Assembly (NCBI GenBank): GCA_027311205.1
Contig: DAICZI010000028.1
Location: forward strand, 1 to 10,577
Length of the DNA stretch: 10,577 nucleotides
Reading direction: 5' to 3'
From: Beijerinckiaceae bacterium
GTDB taxonomy: Bacteria > Pseudomonadota > Alphaproteobacteria > Rhizobiales > Beijerinckiaceae
The notes under the pieces were generated by a model that saw only the letters and a program-made list of their open reading frames with translations, was not told where the DNA came from and ran no database searches. Shown here piece after piece: positions 5,789-10,577 of this stretch. Position 1 is the stretch's first letter. Every line of letters begins with the position of its first letter. The translations under genes and the position numbers were made by a program.

Positions 5789-7057
5789 ATGCGGGAAATC
5801 AAGCTTAAGGACCTCAAGGTCAAATCGCCCACCGAGTTGCTGGCTTTTGCCGAAGAGCATGAAGTTGAGAATGCCTCAACGCTGCGCAAGCAGGAACTGA
5901 TGTTCGCCATCCTCAAGCAACTGGCTGCCAATGATATTGATATTATCGGCGAGGGTGTGGTCGAGGTTTTGCAAGACGGATTTGGGTTTTTGCGCTCGCC
6001 CGAAGCCAATTACCTTGCCGGGCCGGATGATATTTACGTCTCGCCTTCGCAGATTCGGCGCTTTGCGCTGCGCACGGGCGATACGGTTGAAGGGCAGATT
6101 CGCGGGCCCAAAGAGGGCGAGCGCTATTTCGCGCTGCTCAAGGTCAACCTGATCAATTTCGAGGAGCCGGAAAAGGCTCGCCACAAGGTTCATTTCGACA
6201 ATCTCACACCGCTCTATCCGAACCGGCGGCTCAAGCTCGAAATCGAAGATCCGACCCGCAAGGATTTTTCGTCGCGGGTGATCGACATTGTCGCGCCGAT
6301 TGGCATGGGCCAGCGCGCGCTGATTGTTGCGCCGCCGCGCACCGGCAAAACCGTGCTGCTCCAAAATATTGCGCAATCGGTGACGGCCAATCATCCCGAG
6401 TGCTATCTGATTGTGCTGCTTATCGACGAACGGCCCGAGGAAGTCACCGATATGCGCCGCTCGGTGAAGGGTGAGGTCGTCTCCTCAACGTTCGACGAAC
6501 CGGCGGTACGCCACGTGCAGGTCGCCGAAATGGTGATCGAGAAGGCCAAGCGTCTGGTCGAGCATGGCCGCGATGTGGTGATCCTGCTTGATTCGATTAC
6601 CAGGCTGGGGCGCGCCTACAATACGGTGGTGCCGTCATCCGGCAAGGTTCTCACCGGCGGTGTCGACGCCAATGCCTTGCAACGTCCGAAGCGGTTTTTC
6701 GGTGCGGCCCGCAACATTGAAGAAGGCGGTTCGCTGACCATTATCGCCACAGCGCTGATTGATACCGGTTCGCGCATGGACGAAGTGATCTTCGAAGAGT
6801 TCAAAGGCACCGGCAATTCCGAGATCATCCTCGATCGCAAGGTGGCCGACAAGCGCACCTTCCCGGCGATCGATATCACCCGCTCGGGCACCCGCAAGGA
6901 AGAGCTGCTGGTTGCGCCGGACATACTCAAGAAAATGTACGTGCTGCGCCGCATCCTGAACCCGATGGGTACCGTCGATGCGGTCGAATTCCTGCTCGGC
7001 AAGCTGCGTGATACGCCCAAAGGCAATTCGGGCTTCTTCGAATCGATGAACACCTGA
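5789..7057 (+). CDS. rho: Transcription termination factor Rho
   Basis: Rho is a hexameric RNA-dependent ATPase/translocase that loads on C-rich nascent RNA and releases RNA polymerase. The 422 residues match the compact form without an extra N-terminal insertion. An N-terminal helical Rho_N domain (1-45) is followed by the cold-shock-like primary RNA site with [14 protein letters not shown] and [12 protein letters not shown] (63-92). The motor has a P-loop APPRTGKT (181-188), [10 protein letters not shown] with the catalytic Glu (213-222), Walker B VVILLDS (263-269), the Q-loop [18 protein letters not shown] (287-304) and the R-loop GTGNSE (340-345). The ATG at 5789 has AAGGA ten bases upstream. 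The gene follows hemJ after a long leader, so it likely has its own control. Position beside hemE/hemJ and mnmE is typical for Alphaproteobacteria. Confidence 0.99.
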   Translation: MREIKLKDLKVKSPTELLAFAEEHEVENASTLRKQELMFAILKQLAANDIDIIGEGVVEVLQDGFGFLRSPEANYLAGPDDIYVSPSQIRRFALRTGDTVEGQIRGPKEGERYFALLKVNLINFEEPEKARHKVHFDNLTPLYPNRRLKLEIEDPTRKDFSSRVIDIVAPIGMGQRALIVAPPRTGKTVLLQNIAQSVTANHPECYLIVLLIDERPEEVTDMRRSVKGEVVSSTFDEPAVRHVQVAEMVIEKAKRLVEHGRDVVILLDSITRLGRAYNTVVPSSGKVLTGGVDANALQRPKRFFGAARNIEEGGSLTIIATALIDTGSRMDEVIFEEFKGTGNSEIILDRKVADKRTFPAIDITRSGTRKEELLVAPDILKKMYVLRRILNPMGTVDAVEFLLGKLRDTPKGNSGFFESMNT

Positions 7058-7085
7058 TCTAGTTCACGGTGGGTTGGCCATCAGG

Positions 7086-7107
7086 TCGGCGGCACGGGTG
7101 CCGCCGA
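7086..7107. terminator. 9-bp GC-rich stem-loop downstream of rho, no T-tract
   Basis: The arms TCGGCGGCA and TGCCGCCGA pair perfectly around a CGGG tetraloop, 28 bp after the rho stop. There is no run of T on either side, so it is not a classical intrinsic terminator. It may protect the rho mRNA 3' end or act with Rho-dependent termination. Further weaker pairings follow: TGGTCT (7108-7113) with AGACCA (7163-7168), TCCCG (7136-7140) with CGGGA (7157-7161), and GGCCT/AGGCC (7171-7184). Confidence 0.45.
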
Positions 7108-7240
7108 TGGTCTGGAGGCGAAGCCGTAGCTTCATTCCCGGTCATGGCCAGCGAAGCGGGATAGACCAGGGGCCTCGCAAGGCCATGGGTGCTGCGTCGC
7201 AACAAAGCAGCGCGCCGCCCCCCATCGGCGCGTCCTGCAA

Positions 7241-7256
7241 TGTTTCACGTGAATCA
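7241..7256. promoter_or_regulatory. parS: parS-like centromere site (ParB binding)
   Basis: TGTTTCACGTGAATCA differs at a single base (T for A at position 14) from the widely conserved chromosomal parS palindrome TGTTTCACGTGAAACA, and keeps the full TTCACGTGAA core. ParB nucleates on such sites and, with ParA, moves the origin region to the pole. The site is non-coding and ends exactly against the stop codon of the leftward DUF255 gene. It lies about 3.4 kb from the candidate origin, in the usual parS neighbourhood (in Caulobacter parS is within about 8 kb of the origin). parAB themselves would be expected beyond mnmE, outside the window. Confidence 0.85.
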
Positions 7257-9272
7257 TTACAGGCGTGGTCGTGACCCGCGGTCGTTCATCAATTCCAGCA
7301 TGGCCGCGACCTCGTTGACCGGTAGCGAGCAGCTTTGCTGGATACAGACGGTCACTTCGGTACGCGGATTTTCGGGATGGCGCGTCGTCACGATGCGGCC
7401 ATCATGGCGTGTGGCGAGCGCGGCCTGGATGAACGGCTCTGCGGCGGCACCCGATATGGTGACTTCGGCGACATGATCAGCATAGAGCTGCGCTGCCAGC
7501 AGCCCGCAATGGCGCAGGGGCTGCGCGCTGATCGTGTCGGAGAGATCATCAAGCCAGTGCCGCGCGCGCGCGATCCAGCGTAACTCGCCGGTCTGGGTCG
7601 CAAGGCCGATCAAAGCCTGAACGAGCGGGCCGTGTGGATTGGGGATGGCGTCATCTTCGGTGGGATGCAGGCGAAGCGGCACATCGCTGGCGCTGAGCGC
7701 GGCTGGCGACAGCTTGCCTGCACTGGCATCAAAATAATGCAGGTCAATGGCGTCGGCGAGGCGTTCTGCCCATGCCAGCCAAGGGAGGGATTCGGGCGGC
7801 GAGGCCCCAGCCTCATGCAGGGCCAAGGCCGCTTGCAGCATGAAGACGTGATCGGTGGCGAGGCCGGGATGCTGGACTTTGCCGGCGCGTGAAGAATGCC
7901 CAAGCGGTGGTGCGCCGGGGTCAGCGGATGTCATCGATTCGTATACGAAACAAGCGGCATTACGCGCCATTGCGAGCCAATCCTGCCGGTCGAACGCCGT
8001 CGCGGCATGGGTCAGCGCCGCAATCATCAAGCCGTTCCAATCAGCAAGGATTTTGTCATCGCAGCCGGGCCGGGTGCGTTTGGCGCGTTCTGCGAGAAGC
8101 TTTGCCTTCATGATGGCCAGATGGTCGGGTGGGACAGCGGCGCTGCTCCCCGAACGGAGGCGGTTCAGAATATTGGTTGGCGCGCCGGTGCCCTCGTCAT
8201 GGAAATTGCCGGCCAAAGTGACGTCAAAGACTTTGGCCATTTGTGCCGCGGCTTCGGGATCCAGCACGGTATTGATCTGTTCTGGCGTCCAGAGGTAGAA
8301 TCGGCCTTCGACCCCTTCGCTGTCAGCGTCGAGGCTGGCATAAAACGCGCCTCCTGGTGCCGTCATTTCGGCAGCTATCCAAGCGATGGTTTCCTCAACG
8401 GCGGTCTTGAACAAGGGGTTCCCGGTAATTTGCCAGGCAACGGTGAGCAGATCAATGAGCTGGGCATTGTCGTAGAGCATCTTTTCAAAATGGGGCACCA
8501 GCCAACGCTCATCGACGCTGTAGCGCGCAAAGCCGCCGCGCAAATGATCATAAATTCCGCCAAGGCACATGTTCTGCAAGGTGTTTAAGACGGCGGTTTG
8601 GGCATCAGGCAGGTCATGATGGGCGTCGACGCGCAGCAAGAAGTCCAGCACAGGAGCGTTGGGAAATTTTGGCGCTCCGCGAAAACCGCCAGTCAGGGGA
8701 TCGAAAGCTGCGGCGAGCCGCTCTGCCAGGGCCGGGAACGCGGCAGGGCTCAAAGTGCCGGCACCGCGTGGGGCGCTTTCAGTCAGACGCGAAAACTGCC
8801 CGGCCTGTTGCAGCAAAGCGGGGCGGTTATCCCGCCAGGCGCGGGTGAAATGTTGCAGGACGTCGGTGAAACTCGGCCGCCCCTGGGCGCGGCGCGGCGG
8901 AAAATATGTGCCGCCCCACATGGCTGAGCCGTCCGGCGTCAAGAGCATGGTCAACGGCCAGCCGCCTTGCTGGCCCATGGCATGCAGCGCGCTCATGTAA
9001 ATATGGTCAATGTCGGGGCGCTCCTCGCGGTCGACTTTGACATTGACGAAAGCAGCATTCATCAGGGCGGCGACGGTCTGGTCTTCGAAGCTCTCATGGG
9101 CCATGACGTGGCACCAGTGACAGGCGGCGTAGCCGATCGAGAGCAGAATGGGCCGGTCGAGTTTGGCTGCCAGGGCCAGGGTGGCGGAACTCCAGGGCTG
9201 CCAATGCACGGGATTATCGGCATGTTGCAGCAGATAGGGGCTCGTGGCATGACGCAGCTCGTTCGATAACAT
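7257..9272 (-). CDS. DUF255 (thioredoxin-like) / six-hairpin domain protein, SPATA20/YyaL family
   Basis: The 671-residue protein has the family's two-part layout. The N-terminal thioredoxin-like domain (about 1-165) shows SPYLLQHADNPVHWQPW (11-27), the CxxC motif CHWC at 51-54, then HVMAHESFED, VKVDREERPDID (78-89), GGWPL and GGTYFPP (120-126). The remainder, with repeats of aromatic and small residues such as GGIYDHLRGGFARYSVDERWLVPHFEKMLYDNAQL, looks like an (alpha/alpha)6 barrel related to carbohydrate-active folds. No activity is established for bacterial members; a redox or sugar-linked role is only a guess. There is no signal peptide, so it is probably cytoplasmic. The ATG at 9272 is chosen because MLSNELRHATSPYLLQHADNP is the usual start and AGGGGAG (9282-9288) lies upstream. 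The frame stays open to 9578 but that extension overlaps mnmE and is not conserved-looking. Confidence 0.92.
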   Translation of the reverse strand: MLSNELRHATSPYLLQHADNPVHWQPWSSATLALAAKLDRPILLSIGYAACHWCHVMAHESFEDQTVAALMNAAFVNVKVDREERPDIDHIYMSALHAMGQQGGWPLTMLLTPDGSAMWGGTYFPPRRAQGRPSFTDVLQHFTRAWRDNRPALLQQAGQFSRLTESAPRGAGTLSPAAFPALAERLAAAFDPLTGGFRGAPKFPNAPVLDFLLRVDAHHDLPDAQTAVLNTLQNMCLGGIYDHLRGGFARYSVDERWLVPHFEKMLYDNAQLIDLLTVAWQITGNPLFKTAVEETIAWIAAEMTAPGGAFYASLDADSEGVEGRFYLWTPEQINTVLDPEAAAQMAKVFDVTLAGNFHDEGTGAPTNILNRLRSGSSAAVPPDHLAIMKAKLLAERAKRTRPGCDDKILADWNGLMIAALTHAATAFDRQDWLAMARNAACFVYESMTSADPGAPPLGHSSRAGKVQHPGLATDHVFMLQAALALHEAGASPPESLPWLAWAERLADAIDLHYFDASAGKLSPAALSASDVPLRLHPTEDDAIPNPHGPLVQALIGLATQTGELRWIARARHWLDDLSDTISAQPLRHCGLLAAQLYADHVAEVTISGAAAEPFIQAALATRHDGRIVTTRHPENPRTEVTVCIQQSCSLPVNEVAAMLELMNDRGSRPRL

Positions 9273-9299
9273 GATGCTTGGCTCCCCTGTGGCAGACGA

Positions 9300-9370
9300 T
9301 GGTGACCCAAAAGCCGTTCGTGATGCAAGGAAGAAGTTTCGGAAGCCGACGCTGAACGGTGGGGTCACCA
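9300..9370. repeat. Nested inverted repeat in the divergent DUF255-mnmE gap
   Basis: TGGTGACCC (9300-9308) pairs perfectly with GGGTCACCA (9362-9370), and inside it CCGTTC (9314-9319) pairs with GAACGG (9354-9359), leaving a small 5x2 internal loop and a 34-base apical loop. It fills most of the 112-bp gap and ends three bases before the mnmE Shine-Dalgarno sequence. It could be an operator with two widely spaced half-sites, an RNA hairpin in the mnmE or DUF255 leader, or chance. Confidence 0.6.
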
Positions 9371-9372
9371 AC

Positions 9373-9378
9373 AAAGGA
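9373..9378 (+). promoter_or_regulatory. Ribosome binding site supporting the GTG start of mnmE at 9385
   Basis: AAAGGA lies six bases before GTG 9385. A second GTG at 9412 has GAGG (9403-9406) five bases upstream, so both starts are physically possible. Confidence 0.5.
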
Positions 9379-9384
9379 TAAAGT

Positions 9385-10577
9385 GTGACATCGAGGTTTG
9401 AAGAGGGGGCGGTGGCCCATGATACCATATTTGCGGTCGCCTCTGGCGCAGGCAAGGCGGCGGTTGCCGTGGTGCGGCTATCCGGGCCGCGTTGTGGCGA
9501 TGTGCTGAGGAACATGGTGCGAAGCCCCGTGTCGCCACGCCAAGCCAGCCTGCGGCGGCTGTGGGCGGCGGACGGCAAGACGGTGCTGGATCAAGCCTTG
9601 GTGCTGCACTTTCCCGCCCCAGCGAGCTTTACCGGCGAAGATGGTCTCGAATTGCATCTGCACGGCGGGCGCGGTGTGGTGGCGGCGGTGCTTCGAACGC
9701 TGGGGCAGATCGAGGGCCTGCGTCCAGCCGAGCCGGGCGAGTTTACCCGCCGTGCTTTGATGGCCGGCAAGCTTGATCTGGCGCAGGTCGAAGGACTCGC
9801 TGATCTGATCGATTCGGAGACGGAACAACAACGCCTTCAGGCGATGCGGCAATTTTCCGGCGGACTCACCGGCCACGTGGCGCAGTGGCGGGAGCTTCTG
9901 TTGGGAGCCCTTGCGCTGGTGACCGCCGAGATAGATTTTGGCGACGAGGGGGATGTTCCGGCTGACCTGACTGGGGCCATCAAGGCGCGCAGCGGCGAAG
10001 TTCTGGGATATCTCGACGCGGCGTTGGCGCAGCAGCGTGGTGCCGAACAGGTGCGCGAGGGTGTCAGCATCGTGCTGGCAGGCGCTCCCAACGCTGGTAA
10101 ATCCAGCTTGCTTAACGCGCTGGCCGGGCGCGAGGCGGCGATAGTGTCGGAATATGCTGGCACGACGCGCGATGTGATCGAGGTTGCGCTGGATATTGCC
10201 GGTGTGCCGGTCTGGCTGGCCGATACCGCTGGGTTGCGCGAGGCAGAAGGGCCGATCGAGGCGGAGGGCATTGCGCGCGCCAGGGCGCGGGCGGCGCGGG
10301 CCGATTTGGTGCTTTGGCTCACGGCGGCTGACCAGGACGAGGTCGATTCGCTTCCGGAACTATCGGTTGATCTGTGGCGCGTCACGACCAAGATTGATCT
10401 GGCTCCCACCGCAGCACGCGCGGATGATGTGGCGGTCTCGGTGCGCAGTGGCGTGGGGGTTGAGGCGCTGATGACGAAGCTGGGGGATTATGTTAGACAG
10501 CGCCTGCCCCATGAAGGGGTGGTGCTGTTGACCCGGCAGCGGCATGTGCTGGCTTGCCAAAGGGCACGGGCAGCCTT
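9385..10577 (+). CDS. mnmE: tRNA uridine-5-carboxymethylaminomethyl modification GTPase MnmE (3' end outside the window)
   Basis: MnmE, with MnmG, installs the cmnm5 group on U34 of tRNAs decoding split codon boxes. The frame is open to the last base (397 codons); about 30 codons including the C-terminal CxGK motif are missing. Counting from GTG 9385: DTIFAVASGAGKAAVAVVRLSGP (13-35) opens the folate-binding domain, FTGEDGLELHLHGG and EPGEFTRRA...GKLDLAQVEGLADLI mark the middle, and the GTPase domain shows G1 GAPNAGKSS (233-241), G2 GTTRD (259-263), G3 DTAG (280-283) and G4 TKID (335-338). G4 has Thr where NKxD is usual. Homologues mostly begin about two to four residues before DTIFA, which favours GTG 9412 (MAHDTIFA); I kept 9385 for its clean AAAGGA. 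Divergent from the DUF255 gene; mnmG is expected next. Confidence 0.96.
   Translation, partial: MTSRFEEGAVAHDTIFAVASGAGKAAVAVVRLSGPRCGDVLRNMVRSPVSPRQASLRRLWAADGKTVLDQALVLHFPAPASFTGEDGLELHLHGGRGVVAAVLRTLGQIEGLRPAEPGEFTRRALMAGKLDLAQVEGLADLIDSETEQQRLQAMRQFSGGLTGHVAQWRELLLGALALVTAEIDFGDEGDVPADLTGAIKARSGEVLGYLDAALAQQRGAEQVREGVSIVLAGAPNAGKSSLLNALAGREAAIVSEYAGTTRDVIEVALDIAGVPVWLADTAGLREAEGPIEAEGIARARARAARADLVLWLTAADQDEVDSLPELSVDLWRVTTKIDLAPTAARADDVAVSVRSGVGVEALMTKLGDYVRQRLPHEGVVLLTRQRHVLACQRARAA

Noticed and set aside
7074..7274. Small plus-strand frame (66 codons) between rho and the DUF255 gene
   Set aside because: It has no clear ribosome site, runs through the stem-loops and the parS site, and ends inside the opposing gene; composition looks non-coding.
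9273..9578. Upstream extension of the DUF255 gene (773 residues)
   Set aside because: The extension overlaps the start of mnmE, looks unlike any domain, and the ATG at 9272 has a good Shine-Dalgarno sequence and the family's normal N-terminus.
9872..9881. GCCACGTGGC palindrome as a second parS site
   Set aside because: Only the CACGTG core is shared; the flanking bases needed by ParB (TTCACGTGAA) are absent, and it lies inside the mnmE coding sequence.

Overview
The window is a chromosomal housekeeping segment from an alphaproteobacterium. GC-rich coding sequence, protein similarity and gene order together suggest Sphingomonadales or a close relative; that placement is inferred from recognition, not from a search. 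It contains no mobile element, CRISPR array, rRNA or tRNA gene that I can support. The gene order fxsA-secB / dnaQ-coaE-maf-ppsR / gap / hemE-hemJ-rho / DUF255 gene / mnmE matches the region that surrounds the replication origin in many Alphaproteobacteria. In Caulobacter the origin lies between hemE and the DUF299 (ppsR-like) gene.

Left part (1-3587): the 3' end of fxsA and a complete secB read rightward. They meet, tail to tail with a 7-bp gap, a leftward operon of ppsR (GTG start), maf (4-bp ATGA overlap), coaE and dnaQ. The aroE gene that often sits between maf and coaE is absent; only 25 bp separate them.

Centre (3588-3985): a 398-bp non-coding gap between the divergent ppsR and hemE genes. 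It holds five DnaA-box-like 9-mers, three TCCCCA hexamers, a strongly AT-rich block and a 15-bp perfect inverted repeat. This is the best candidate for oriC.

Right part (3986-10577): hemE (TTG start, strong Shine-Dalgarno sequence) and hemJ (GTG start) form a haem-biosynthesis pair. After a 337-bp leader comes the terminator factor gene rho. A 199-bp gap after rho contains a 9-bp GC-rich stem-loop and ends in a near-perfect parS site (one mismatch to the 16-bp consensus), about 3.4 kb from the candidate origin. The leftward DUF255/SPATA20-like gene ends right against parS. It is divergent from mnmE, which runs off the right edge missing about its last 30 codons. The gap between these two genes holds a nested inverted repeat.

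Biologically, the segment combines the likely start point of replication, a likely ParB-loading site for segregation, and core genes for protein export, DNA proofreading, CoA and haem synthesis, transcription termination and tRNA modification. I found no evidence of an undescribed multi-gene system. The points worth a second look are the non-coding elements: the origin layout, parS, the rho leader and the mnmE upstream repeat.
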